This document shows, in pieces, positions 8,310-16,708 of a stretch of DNA of 49,415 nt; positions within the stretch are counted from its first letter, which is position 1; each line of letters opens with the position of its first letter. The notes beneath the pieces were generated by a model. That model made no database searches. It was not told the DNA's origin and saw only the letters and a list, made by a program, of their open reading frames with translations. Origin of the DNA: JALYUA01 sp038229875 (GTDB lineage: Bacteria > Acidobacteriota > Thermoanaerobaculia > UBA5066 > Gp7-AA6); contig JBBROA010000016.1 in NCBI GenBank assembly GCA_038229875.1, forward strand, positions 1 to 49,415. The letters run 5' to 3'. Made by a program: the position numbers and the translations under genes.

Positions 8310-8699
8310 GTGAACCCGGTGCGCCTTCGTCGGATCGTAGGAGCGTACCTCGTTGCCTTCCTGTTGGCGGTGGCTGGTGCGCCGCACAAGCACTTGAACG
8401 GGCTCGAGGACCTGCTTCTCGACGAACCGAGCGATTCCGGAACCCTCTTCAAAAACGATTCTCCGTGGGAGGCAGACCACGAAGAGCCGGCGGGCTTGCG
8501 GGCATTCGACATTGTTCAAGATCATCCCTGTCTCGCCTGTTTCAACACCGATTTCGTGTCGGCTCCTGCCCCCAGGATCGGATTCCGTTCCGTTCTCACA
8601 CCGATGATGGTGCGTCCCGGGCGGCAGGTCCTCTCCGCCGAGAGCCTCCCGCCTCGAGACGCCCCGTCCCGAGCCCCCCCGCCAACCGTCTTGGCGTAA
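8310..8699 (+). CDS. hypothetical secreted protein, 129 aa
   Basis: The GTG at 8310 is chosen because a signal peptide follows directly: basic residues, then VGAYLVAFLLAVAGAP. The mature part begins with HKHLN, has an acidic region, and carries HPCLACF, a CxxC that could bind metal or be redox-active. The C-terminal third is Pro/Arg-rich. I recognise no named family. It precedes the GT39-type gene by 67 nt on the same strand. Confidence 0.5.
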   Translation: MNPVRLRRIVGAYLVAFLLAVAGAPHKHLNGLEDLLLDEPSDSGTLFKNDSPWEADHEEPAGLRAFDIVQDHPCLACFNTDFVSAPAPRIGFRSVLTPMMVRPGRQVLSAESLPPRDAPSRAPPPTVLA

Positions 8700-8766
8700 G
8701 ACCCGCTTGGGTCGGCCAGGAGGCCGTCCCCGCGCGTCTTCCTTGGTGCTGTCCGATCGGGTAAGT

Positions 8767-10488
8767 GTGGAGGACTGCCCTCCGCTCTCCCGTCAACGCA
8801 AGACCATCCTTCGGGGGTTTCCTCTGAGCTCTGCGAGAGCCCTTCCGCCTGCGGCCGGATCTTCCAAATGGCTGATTCGGACCGCGCTACTTGTCGCAAC
8901 GGGCCTGTATTTTGCCGGACTCTCGGCAACTCCCATGCAGCCCGGCAATGAAGCCATGTATGCGTATCCGGCAGCCGAAATGGTTCGGACGGGCGAATAC
9001 CTGGTGCCGCACTATGAGCACGGTCATTTTCTCGAAAAACCGCCGCTCACCTGGTGGGCGCTCGCTGCGAGTTACAAACTCTTTGGCGTATCGCTCTCGA
9101 GCGCCCGCCTCCCAGGGGCGGTCGCCGCGGTTCTGACAGCGCTCATGTTGGGAGTCTGGGTGCGCCGTCGTTCGGGAGATCTCGCGGGTGCGATCGCGGC
9201 GATGGTCCTGCTGTTCACATTCAAGTTTGGAGCGTTCGCACGAACGTCGCCCGCGGATACCCTTCTTGCCTTCTTCGTGACCGTCAGTGTGATTGCTCTA
9301 GACTGGTGCGCCCGAGATGAAGGCGCAAATAACCTGTGGTGCGGCGCGGTGGCCGGGGTGGCGCTGGCATTTTCTTTCGGGACGAAGGGTCCGATTGGCG
9401 TGGTCCTGCCCGTCGGAGCGGTCTCGGCTGGACTCGCGATGGATCGCAGATGGCCCGTTCGTCCGCTGGCGCGGGTAGCGTCTGCGACACTTCTTTTCTT
9501 AGCGCTCGTCGCCCCGTGGCATTGGGCTATGAGTGAGCGCTTGGGGGCGACGTTCTGGAAGTCGTTCTACTGGACACATCAGGTGTTGCGCGGTTCGACC
9601 CGGGCATTTTGCGCGCACATTCGGCCGCCTACTTACTACCTCGGCATCTTCGTCGCGGCCACGTTTCCGTGGTTCGCTTTTCTTCCGGCTTCATGGAAGA
9701 CGCGCAGGAACGCAGCGCCCTATGGCTGGCTGTTGTTCGGCGTGCTGTTTTTTTCCTGCCTGACCTTGAAGCGGGAGGTCTACCTCATGCCGCTCTTCCC
9801 GGCGCTGGCTGCGATCGTCGGGGAGCATCTCGGAAGCAATGTCCCACGTCCAAGCACCCGATGGATCTGGCGGGGTGCTGCGCTACTGGCAGCCTGCCTG
9901 TTCCTGCTCACCGTTCGAGCGGCTCCGACCTTGACCCAGTTGGCCGGTGCGACCCCCGCCTTCATCTTTGAAGCGGCTTTCGAGCTGCTTGTCATGGCGT
10001 TCCTCGTGGCTGGCTCATCATCCGACAGTGAGGTCTCTACGAGCATCGCGTGTTTAGGTCTGGCCGTCGTGTTCGCTGCTTTTCTGATTCTGGAGGCGCG
10101 ACTCGGTCGCTGGGATCCCATGGCGAAATGGGGCCACAGGGTAAGAGGTCACTGCGGCTCTGGTTGCGCGGGCGTCCGCCTCGGAGTGACGTACACGAGC
10201 CTGGACTTTTACTCCGGCTTTGAGTGGCACGACTCAGGATCGGTTGAAGGCGTGTCACGGCTGATACCGGAAACCGGATGGGTGATTGCCGACTCCACAC
10301 ACGAGGCGGATCTGAGGAAGCACGGAAGCGTTCAGGTTATCGATCGCCAGCTGTTTCTCGATGAAAACTGGGGGAAGATTCTCTTGCGGCCAGGGCGGGT
10401 GTCTACGAAGTGGCTTTCCTTGATGACCTTCGAACCTTCAGAACGCTCCCTGAAGCAGACCAGCTTGAACCTCGGTAACTCCGAATGA
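8767..10488 (+). CDS. GT39/ArnT-like membrane glycosyltransferase
   Basis: This is a polytopic membrane protein of about 573 residues. In the PMT/ArnT family an acidic loop after the first helix binds the polyprenyl-phosphate sugar; here it reads NEAMYAYPAAEMVRTGEYL and continues with HFLEKPPLTWW, the classic family signature. About ten further helices follow, then a soluble C-terminal domain. The enzyme would move a sugar from a lipid carrier to a periplasmic acceptor. The first residue of the family's DE pair is Asn here (codon at 8947). The start is uncertain: GTG at 8767 is a guess just before the first helix, with TTG or GTG codons back to 8707 also possible and no strong ribosome-binding site. 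Confidence 0.8.
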   Translation: MEDCPPLSRQRKTILRGFPLSSARALPPAAGSSKWLIRTALLVATGLYFAGLSATPMQPGNEAMYAYPAAEMVRTGEYLVPHYEHGHFLEKPPLTWWALAASYKLFGVSLSSARLPGAVAAVLTALMLGVWVRRRSGDLAGAIAAMVLLFTFKFGAFARTSPADTLLAFFVTVSVIALDWCARDEGANNLWCGAVAGVALAFSFGTKGPIGVVLPVGAVSAGLAMDRRWPVRPLARVASATLLFLALVAPWHWAMSERLGATFWKSFYWTHQVLRGSTRAFCAHIRPPTYYLGIFVAATFPWFAFLPASWKTRRNAAPYGWLLFGVLFFSCLTLKREVYLMPLFPALAAIVGEHLGSNVPRPSTRWIWRGAALLAACLFLLTVRAAPTLTQLAGATPAFIFEAAFELLVMAFLVAGSSSDSEVSTSIACLGLAVVFAAFLILEARLGRWDPMAKWGHRVRGHCGSGCAGVRLGVTYTSLDFYSGFEWHDSGSVEGVSRLIPETGWVIADSTHEADLRKHGSVQVIDRQLFLDENWGKILLRPGRVSTKWLSLMTFEPSERSLKQTSLNLGNSE

Positions 10489-10567
10489 ATTGCTCATCGT
10501 GCGAATGTTGGCAACGGGACGTCACTCACTCGCTTCCGCTCACAACCACAGCGACCAACCGAGATTG

Positions 10568-11032
10568 TCAGCCGGGCCGTGCAGCACCGAACAGCCGCCG
10601 AAGGTAGGCAGACCCTCCCCCGCGTCTGAAACCGCCCCGTGGCCCTTCCAGCTTCAAAATTTTCTGGTACGTCGCTGCGTGATCCCACACCCGGAAGAAC
10701 CGCTCCCGTTCATCGGGCGTCATGGCGCGTCGGACCTTCGGTTTGGTGAGGGTTTTCGGCCAGCCCTTCGGGATCTGTCGGGCACGTCGCGCCTGACGCG
10801 CATCGGCCAGAACTTTGTGGTCGGTGCGGGTCACCCTGTATGAATCGAGCTAGGCGCGTGCCCGACGCAGGGCGCTCTGAATGTCGATGATGTGGACGGC
10901 CTTGATCAGGTTCCGTTGAAGGCGTCCGACGAACGGAGCCGTCAACTTGAGGTTGTCCCATTCGTTCGATGCGGTCCTGTCGCTGACACCGACAGGCCAA
11001 TGCTGTGCGATGTAGCTTTCGAAAGTCGGCAC
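10568..11032 (-). pseudogene. hypothetical gene interrupted by one in-frame amber codon
   Basis: Two segments share one reading frame: GTG 11032 to a TAG at 10852-10850, then open frame to 10568. Joined, they give about 154 residues. A perfect GGAGG (complement of 11037-11041) 4 nt before the GTG shows this was a real start. The second half has VRRAMTPDERERFFRVWDH and a basic Arg/Lys-rich stretch; no named family is recognised. The single UAG is the only visible lesion, so recent inactivation or sequence error are both possible. It lies next to the 3' end of tRNA-Gly. Confidence 0.5.
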
Positions 11033-11216
11033 CGTTCCTCCGCGTAGTGATCCCCGAAGGGACCGTTAACGCCGAGGTATTCCGTAGCGGGCGTGTTGGC
11101 AAGCCAACTGCCGCGTTGGGGCGGCCGGGGCTGCAGGGACTCTCTCCCTCTGGAGGGTTGAAAATCTCAACGCCGCTTGCAGTATTGGTTAGGGATTGAC
11201 CCTTTAATTTGAATGT

Positions 11217-11291
11217 TGGAGCGGGAAACCGGGGTCGAACCGGCGACATCCACCTTGGCAAGGTGGCGCTCTACCACTGAGCTATTCCCGC
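11217..11291 (-). tRNA. tRNA-Gly (GCC)
   Basis: The minus strand folds as a tRNA. The acceptor pairs GCGGGAA with TTCCCGC, the D arm is AGCTCAGTGGTAGAGC, the anticodon loop holds GCC (complement of 11257-11259) between TT and AA, and the T arm is CCGGTTCGACCCCGG. Discriminator T and an encoded CCA follow (11220-11217). The 3' end faces the accessory region, the side on which integrating elements usually insert; I saw no second copy of the 3' end in the window. Confidence 0.97.
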
Positions 11292-11328
11292 CCGGGGACG
11301 CGAAGAATAACCGGGACCCCCGGGGAGG

Positions 11329-12057
11329 TCAAGCCGTCGGGGCGACCAGCACGTCGGCGGTCCCGCCGCAGTGATTGCACACGCGAATCACGGTCGCGCC
11401 GAACTTCTTTTCGGGGGAGCATTCTTCGCACAGCGGGCGCCGGCTGTCCCGGCAGCTGAAATGCGCGACCCGCTCGGTGTGAGTCCGGCAGCAGGTCGGG
11501 GGCATTACCCGGGAGGTCTTCCGGAGGGCGAACAGGGATTTCAAGAACGGAAGGTCGACGGCCGCGACCGGCTGGTCTTCGTCCATGCGAACCCTGTCTT
11601 TCTCGTCCACTTCCCCGCTGCGAATCAAGTTGCGCATCGCCCGGCGATCGAAGACGTCCGCCTCGAAGCCCGCCTTGTCGACCCGAAATCGGACGTTTTC
11701 GGACCCGGCGCCCGAGCCCTCCTCGAGGACGAGGGGAGGCATCGCCGTCGATTCCCGCGCGGGAGCGGCAGCCGGCGCTCGCGTTGGAGCGGGGGCGGGG
11801 GCGGGAGCCGTTCGGTTCGGGGCGGCGGACGCAGCCGCGGCGCGCTGCGGTGCGGCCGCCCCGGGCGGAACGGAAGGCGCCGGCTCCTGCAGCCGCGCGT
11901 AGACACGCGCCTCGTCCCGCGAAGGGAAATCCATCGGCTGCTTGCAGTGCGGGCACCGGAAACGCGCCTGCACCGGGGGAATCCGTTCGAGCAGGATCGA
12001 AAAGCTGCCGGCGCAGCTCGGGCACGTGAACGTGTAACTGAGGTCGGAATCTGCCAA
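11329..12057 (-). CDS. multi-zinc-finger protein with GYF-like middle domain
   Basis: The TTG at 12057 is the chosen start: GGAG lies 6 nt upstream and the coding signal begins there. The 242-residue protein opens with an MJ0042-type zinc ribbon (FTCPSC and CPHCKQPMDFPS), then an Ala/Pro linker (about 55-105), then a domain with FRVDKAGFEADVFDRRAMRNL and LIRSGEVDEKDRVRM, similar to GYF_2/DUF4339 signalling modules. It ends with a B-box-like finger (CCRTH, FSCRDSRRPLCEECS, CNHCGG). Such combinations occur in large-genome bacteria, with an unknown adaptor or regulatory role. Confidence 0.6.
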   Translation of the reverse strand: MADSDLSYTFTCPSCAGSFSILLERIPPVQARFRCPHCKQPMDFPSRDEARVYARLQEPAPSVPPGAAAPQRAAAASAAPNRTAPAPAPAPTRAPAAAPARESTAMPPLVLEEGSGAGSENVRFRVDKAGFEADVFDRRAMRNLIRSGEVDEKDRVRMDEDQPVAAVDLPFLKSLFALRKTSRVMPPTCCRTHTERVAHFSCRDSRRPLCEECSPEKKFGATVIRVCNHCGGTADVLVAPTA

Positions 12058-12134
12058 TGAATTCTCCGAAGGAGAGAAAATCTTAGCACGGCGCCCCGGA
12101 GCTACCCTCTCCCCCGGACCTCTCGCCGACCTCC

Positions 12135-12605
12135 CTATCGGCGTCGCGGAAGAACGCTCGAAGTGGAGGGCGCCTGGAACGCGTCGCGGAAGAGACCTAT
12201 GACGGGCAGGCCGTCCGCCTCGACGATGGCGAGGACGTCGAAACGACAGATCGCCGCCGAGCTTCGCGAGAGCGCGAGCCACACCTCGGCCGCGCGATGG
12301 ATGCGGCGCTGCTTTTCCGCCGTGACCGCGGCCTCCGGTACGCCGAAGCCCGATCCCCCGCGGCCCTTCACCTCGATGAAACAGAGGACCGGGCCCTCGG
12401 TCGCGATGAAATCGACTTCGCCGGGACCCGTTCGGAAATTACGCGCCAGGATTCGATATCCGGAGCGGCGCAGATGCCGCTCCGCCACGTCTTCCCAGCG
12501 CTGGCCGACACCCCGCGAGCCGCGCATGACGGAACGGCGCCGCGCGAACCCCGCCAGGGAAGTCGCCAGCGCCGCGAGGAAGGGGCGAAGCCGTGGCCAC
12601 GTCAT
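12135..12605 (-). CDS. yraN: YraN family (UPF0102) nuclease-fold protein
   Basis: The family core is intact: GQRWEDVAERHLRRSGYRILARNFR, then GPGEVDFIA and FIEVKGR, which carry the D...ExK residues of the restriction-enzyme/Holliday-resolvase fold, and a TAEKQRRIHRAAEVWL helix. The biological substrate of YraN is not established. The ATG at 12605 has GGGAG just upstream; the ATG at 12527 (MRGSRGVG) would give the usual family length and may be the true start, since the first 26 residues look like a basic extension. Confidence 0.85.
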   Translation of the reverse strand: MTWPRLRPFLAALATSLAGFARRRSVMRGSRGVGQRWEDVAERHLRRSGYRILARNFRTGPGEVDFIATEGPVLCFIEVKGRGGSGFGVPEAAVTAEKQRRIHRAAEVWLALSRSSAAICRFDVLAIVEADGLPVIGLFRDAFQAPSTSSVLPRRR

Positions 12606-12691
12606 TTCTCCCGTGTTGTCGCGAAGCTTTCAGAGAGAAAGAGAGGCGGACAGAGAGAACGGGACGCGTCGGATCGAGGCTGCGGGCACGT

Positions 12692-12721
12692 CCGCGGGCT
12701 GCCCGAAGGGGCAGCCCGCGG
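12692..12721 (-). terminator. perfect 13-bp hairpin downstream of the lipoprotein gene
   Basis: CCGCGGGCTGCCC (12692-12704) pairs with its exact complement at 12709-12721 around a 4-nt loop. It lies 18 nt past the stop of the minus-strand lipoprotein gene, where a terminator is expected. There is no T-run after it on the minus strand, so it may be a pause or RNA-stability structure rather than a classic intrinsic terminator. Confidence 0.5.
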
Positions 12722-12739
12722 CCCGAGCCTCAGGAGAGA

Positions 12740-13165
12740 TCAGTATCCCGGGGTCGGCATCACCGGAGGGGCGGTGATGGAGCCCGAAACCGGCGCCTGG
12801 CTGCACAGCCGCACCTTCCCGCCTCGATCGCTGTGGTACTCGTAAGTCGCGTCCCGCACGCGCAGCACGATGCGATAGCCGGGAGTCAGGACGTTCGTGC
12901 ACTTCTCTCCGGTGCGCCCGCAGCCGAGACACGAGTCATTCCACGTCACGTCGTCCTGCGTGACGCCCGCGATGTCGGCCTTGGGAGAGTGGATCTGGTC
13001 GTGCAACGCATCGACGGCCTCGTTGTACGCGTGCTGCCGCGACTTGCTGACGTCGCTGCCCCCGGCCGAGGATGGCGGCGGTGGAACGCTCCGGGCGCAG
13101 CCGGCGAGAGCAACCGAGACTCCGAGAAGCAGGGTTCCAGATAGCAATTTCCAGGATGATTTCAT
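12740..13165 (-). CDS. hypothetical lipoprotein
   Basis: This 141-residue protein has a signal peptide ending in a lipobox (LAGC), followed by a short Pro/Ser spacer. The mature domain has DVTWNDSCLGCGRTGEKC, VLTPGYRIVLRV and TYEYHSDRGGKVRLC. This pattern occurs in short bacterial hypothetical proteins with a WxDSxLGCP...TPGYRI...YEYH core, whose function I do not know. The Cys pairs could form disulfides. It is probably attached to the outer membrane. Confidence 0.65.
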   Translation of the reverse strand: MKSSWKLLSGTLLLGVSVALAGCARSVPPPPSSAGGSDVSKSRQHAYNEAVDALHDQIHSPKADIAGVTQDDVTWNDSCLGCGRTGEKCTNVLTPGYRIVLRVRDATYEYHSDRGGKVRLCSQAPVSGSITAPPVMPTPGY

Positions 13166-13232
13166 GGACGAACTCCTCCGTAAGGTCGTTTCTCTGCAAG
13201 GCCGATGCCGGTAACCGTACAACGAGCGAAGG

Positions 13233-15263
13233 CTACCCGGCCGCCATCGAGCGGCGCGCGAGCTCCAGAACGTCGAACGGCTGAGTCGAGACCCCGAGTT
13301 CCTCCTTCGCGTTGCCGATCATCACCATGCAGAACGGGCACGAAACTCCGACGGAGTCGGTCTTCGCTTCCGCGATCTCCTGCATGCGCGTCTGGTTAAT
13401 GCGGGTCCCGATCTTTTCTTCCATCCACATGCGTCCCCCGCCGGCACCGCAGCAGAGGCCTTTCTCTTTCGAACGCGCGAGCTCCTGAAGGCGCAGGCCC
13501 GGTATGGCCTCAAGGATCTGCCGGGGGGCGTCATAGACGTCGTTGTAGCGGCCGAGGTAGCAGGGGTCGTGAAAGGTGATCGACTCGTCGATCCGATTCT
13601 CGAGGCGGATGCGCCCCTCCGCGACGAGCGACGACACGAGCTCCGTCCCGTGCATCACCTCGTAGCGCCCCCCGAACGGCGGGTACTCGTTCTTGATCAC
13701 GTTGAAGCAGTGCGGGCAGTTCGTGACGATCTTCTTGATGCCGTATCCGTTCATGGTCTCGATGTTCTGCTGAGCGAGGATCTGGAAGAGGTACTCGTTT
13801 CCCATGCGGCGCGCGGAGTCGCCGTTGCACGTCTCCTCCGTTCCGAGGATCGCGAATTTGACGCCCGCGGAGTTTAAGAGATCGACGAGCGCGCGAGAGA
13901 CCTTCTTCGCGCGGTCCTCGTACGATCCGGCGCAGCCCACCCAGAACAGGATGTCGATCGGGCTGCCCTCCGCCTCCGCCATGGTCATCACCGGAAAGTC
14001 CTTCGTCCAGTCCGCGCGCGACGACGCCGCGAGTCCCCACGGATTTCCGTTGGTCTCCATCCCGCGGAACGCGGTCTGCATCTCTTTAGGGAACTCCGCC
14101 TTCTCGAGAACCAGGTGGCGCCGCATCTCGATGATCTTGTCGACCGCCGGGATGATGAAGACCGGGCAGGCCGACGTGCAGTACCCGCAGGTGGTGCAGG
14201 CCCACAGCGTGTCTTCCGTCACCCAGCCGCCGATCAGGTCCTTTCGCGGGGCTTCCGGGCCATTCGCGTCCGCTCCGCGCCCGGACTGTGCCGCGAGGAG
14301 CGACGGCGTGGCGTCGTAGACCGCGTCGCGCAGGGTCGCGATGAAGACGCGAGGATCGAGGGGCTTTCCGGTCAGCGCCGTCGGGCACACCTCGCGGCAG
14401 CGGCCGCACTCCGTGCAGGTATAGCCGTCGAGCATCGATTTCCATGAGAGGTCCTCGACGCGCGACACGCCGAACCGCTCCGAGTTCTCGAGATCCGGAG
14501 TGCCCAGCTGGCCCATCGGATCGAGCTTCATCAGGAAGATGTTCGGCACCGACGCGAGGATGTGAAAGTGCTTCGAGTACGGCAGGTAGTTCGAGAAGAA
14601 CAGGAGGTCCGCCAGGTGGATCCACCAGGACGCCTCGTAGACCCGCTGCAGCCCGGCGGGCGAGGTCCCGCGGAGCGCGCGCGAGACCATCGCGACCGCC
14701 GGAGCCCAGCGCAGGTCGAGGGCGGCGGGAACGAGCAGGGACCGAGCTCCGTCGGCGAGGAGGTCGGTCCCCATCAGCAGCGCGATCAGGAAAAGAATGA
14801 ACCAGGCGTCGAGCGTCAGGTCGAGCCGCGGCGGCCGGGCAAATGCGCGGCGGAACACCGCCATCGCGACGCCCAGGAGGACGAGCACCTCGAAGACGTC
14901 CTTCACGAGCGTGTACGCGTTACCGAGCCCGCCCGGAAGGAGGACGAATCCTGGCACGAGGCCCTCGACCACCAGCGAGAGCGAGCGGACGACGAGCACC
15001 ACGAACCCGCCGAAGATGAGGATGTGAAAGATCCCGGCGTAGAGGTCGCGAAACATCCTCTTCTGCGCAAACGCGTATTCGAGAGTCTTTCGGATGCGAA
15101 GCGGGATGCGGTCGAATCGATTCTCCGGCGCGCCGGTCAAAAGGACGCGGATCCGCCGGGCCACCGAGTAGACGAACGCGAGAATCGCAATCAGGACCAG
15201 TGCGCCAAAAATCACGCGCCCCGGAAGTCCGGCGATCACACGGTCGGTGGGGATGACAGGCAC
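13233..15263 (-). CDS. ETF:(methyl)menaquinone oxidoreductase-like FeS membrane protein
   Basis: This 676-residue protein has about five to six N-terminal membrane helices with His residues (NarI-like, residues 15-230). Two [4Fe-4S] motifs follow, CTECGRCREVCP (Cys283/286/289/293) and CTTCGYCTSACP (Cys356/359/362/366). Two HdrD-type Cys-rich domains follow, with CNGDSARRMGNEYLF and CPHC, and LCCGAGGGRMW and CPFC. This is the layout of the EtfAB-linked protein called EMO, which passes electrons from reduced ETF to menaquinone. etfA and etfB lie just upstream on the same strand, which supports that role. It would couple acyl-CoA or related dehydrogenases to the respiratory chain. Confidence 0.88.
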   Translation of the reverse strand: MPVIPTDRVIAGLPGRVIFGALVLIAILAFVYSVARRIRVLLTGAPENRFDRIPLRIRKTLEYAFAQKRMFRDLYAGIFHILIFGGFVVLVVRSLSLVVEGLVPGFVLLPGGLGNAYTLVKDVFEVLVLLGVAMAVFRRAFARPPRLDLTLDAWFILFLIALLMGTDLLADGARSLLVPAALDLRWAPAVAMVSRALRGTSPAGLQRVYEASWWIHLADLLFFSNYLPYSKHFHILASVPNIFLMKLDPMGQLGTPDLENSERFGVSRVEDLSWKSMLDGYTCTECGRCREVCPTALTGKPLDPRVFIATLRDAVYDATPSLLAAQSGRGADANGPEAPRKDLIGGWVTEDTLWACTTCGYCTSACPVFIIPAVDKIIEMRRHLVLEKAEFPKEMQTAFRGMETNGNPWGLAASSRADWTKDFPVMTMAEAEGSPIDILFWVGCAGSYEDRAKKVSRALVDLLNSAGVKFAILGTEETCNGDSARRMGNEYLFQILAQQNIETMNGYGIKKIVTNCPHCFNVIKNEYPPFGGRYEVMHGTELVSSLVAEGRIRLENRIDESITFHDPCYLGRYNDVYDAPRQILEAIPGLRLQELARSKEKGLCCGAGGGRMWMEEKIGTRINQTRMQEIAEAKTDSVGVSCPFCMVMIGNAKEELGVSTQPFDVLELARRSMAAG

Positions 15264-15371
15264 GGCGCGTACTCTAGCGAATGACCGGCCCGAGAGCGTC
15301 AGAAGAATTCAAGGTTTCCATTCGCCCGCATCGCGACTCGGCCTGGTCCTCTCCAAGGTGAGACGCGTCAA

Positions 15372-15597
15372 TTACCTTCGGGTGCCCTCACCCCAACCCT
15401 CTCCCCGAGCGCGGTGAGAGGGGGGTGGCGCCTTTTCCGACACCGTGGCGAATACGCTCGCCCCGAGAGGAGTCTCCCGACCAGAGGGAGGGAGGAGCCT
15501 CTCGGGGCGGGAGCCGCAGCGAACGGAGGGAGCAGGCGAACGGTCGAGCCGACAGGCGAGCCGTTCGCCGGTGCCTTCGCCGCGCACGGCGAAGGCA
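15372..15597. repeat. cluster of palindromes between the EMO-like gene and etfA
   Basis: The spacer 15264-15623 has no gene but several inverted repeats: CCCTCTC with GAGAGGG around 15400-15420; CGCCCCGAGAGG (15459-15470) with its complement at 15498-15509; GCGAACGG with CCGTTCGC (15561-15568); and TGCCTTCGCC (15572-15581) with its complement at 15588-15597. The last is a strong 10-bp hairpin 26 nt after the etfA stop and may terminate the etfBA transcript. The cluster resembles a REP/BIME-like intergenic element; whether it recurs elsewhere cannot be seen here. Confidence 0.55.
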
Positions 15598-15623
15598 GCT
15601 CCCGCGGTGAGCGGAGGCGACGG

Positions 15624-16589
15624 TTATTCGGCCTTCGCCGCCCGCACCGCCTTCGCGAGCTCCGGGATGGTCTGGAAGATGTCGCCGACGATCCCGTAGG
15701 TCGCGACCTGGAAGATCGGCGCGTCCTTGTCCTTGTTGAGCGCCACGATCACCTTGGACGATCCCATGCCGGCCAGGTGCTGGATCGCTCCGGAAATGCC
15801 CGCCGCCACGTAGAGCGTCGGGGAGACGACCTTGCCGGTCTGCCCGACCTGGTGCTGGTGGTCGATCCATCCCGCGTCGACGACCGCGCGGGACGCCCCG
15901 AGAGCGGCGCCGAGGGCCTCCTGAAGATCGCGCACCATCGGCCAGTTCTCGGGCCCCTTGATGCCGCGGCCGCCCGAGACGATCACGTCGGCCTCCGACA
16001 CGTCGATTTCCTTCGTCTCCGACGCCTCGATCCGGACGACGCGAGCGCGGGGCTCGGCGGCGGGCATCTCGAGCGTTTCGATTCGAGGATCCGCCCCTTC
16101 CGACGGCTCGGCTGGAAAGACGTTCGGCCGCGTCGTCGCGATCTGGACTTTCGAAGCTCCGCAGTCGACTTCCGCGCGCGCCTTGCCCGAATACACCGGC
16201 CTCCATCCGACCAGCTTGTCCCCTTCCACCCGCAGGTCCATCACGTCGGCGAGGACGCCCGAGTCGTGCCGCGCGGCGAACCGGGGAGCCACGTCTTTTC
16301 CCATGGCGGTCGCTGCGATGAGAACCGCGTCCGGCGATTCCTTCGCCGTCGCCGCGTCGAGCGCCCCGACGTAGCCCTGGCTGCTGTAGAGCGCGAGCTC
16401 TTCGCGGTCGGCGACGTACACCACCCCCGCGCCATATTTCGCGAGGTCTTTCGCGAGCGCCGCGACCCCCTGGCCCGGCAGCACGGCCGCCACGGGCCCG
16501 CCGGCGAGGCGCCGGGCGACCGATAGCGCCTCGAGCGATGCCTTCCGGATCTTTCCTTCGCGCTGTTCGATGAAGACGAGGAATTTCAT
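15624..16589 (-). CDS. etfA: electron transfer flavoprotein alpha subunit
   Basis: The protein is 321 residues, normal for EtfA. It has the N-terminal alpha/beta domain (MKFLVFIEQREGKIRKAS) and the C-terminal FAD-binding domain, with VSGGRGIKGPENW, GASRAVVDAGW, HQHQVGQTGKVVSPTLYVA and GISGAIQHLAGM. With EtfB it forms a soluble FAD protein that accepts electrons from dehydrogenases such as acyl-CoA dehydrogenases and passes them to a membrane quinone oxidoreductase, here probably the FeS protein downstream. It is separated from etfB by a 119-bp spacer with heptamer arrays. Confidence 0.97.
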   Translation of the reverse strand: MKFLVFIEQREGKIRKASLEALSVARRLAGGPVAAVLPGQGVAALAKDLAKYGAGVVYVADREELALYSSQGYVGALDAATAKESPDAVLIAATAMGKDVAPRFAARHDSGVLADVMDLRVEGDKLVGWRPVYSGKARAEVDCGASKVQIATTRPNVFPAEPSEGADPRIETLEMPAAEPRARVVRIEASETKEIDVSEADVIVSGGRGIKGPENWPMVRDLQEALGAALGASRAVVDAGWIDHQHQVGQTGKVVSPTLYVAAGISGAIQHLAGMGSSKVIVALNKDKDAPIFQVATYGIVGDIFQTIPELAKAVRAAKAE

Positions 16590-16595
16590 GAGTGG

Positions 16596-16708
16596 CTTTC
16601 AGCTGTCAGCCTTCAGCTGTCAGCGGCTTTCTCCTGGACCGATCACAACTCGCACGTCGCCTCGCCTGGAACCTCTCGCCCCCGGTGCTGAGATCTGACA
16701 GCTGACAG
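16596..16708. repeat. paired inverted heptamer arrays between etfB and etfA
   Basis: Four 7-bp units run from 16596 to 16623 (CTGTCAG at 16603 and 16617, variants CTTTCAG and CCTTCAG at 16596 and 16610). At the other end of the spacer the complement CTGACAG occurs at 16695 and 16702, the array ending exactly at the etfB stop. The two arrays can pair to form a long hairpin in the etfBA transcript. Confidence 0.8.

Noticed and set aside
11217..11291. Duplicate tRNA-Gly 3' end as an attachment site
   Set aside because: I looked for the acceptor/T-arm sequence elsewhere in the window, especially around the integrase remnant, and found none.
15414..16526. Long plus-strand open frame opposite etfA
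   Set aside because: It is an Arg/Asp/Gly-rich antisense shadow caused by high GC at codon position 3; etfA is certain on the other strand.
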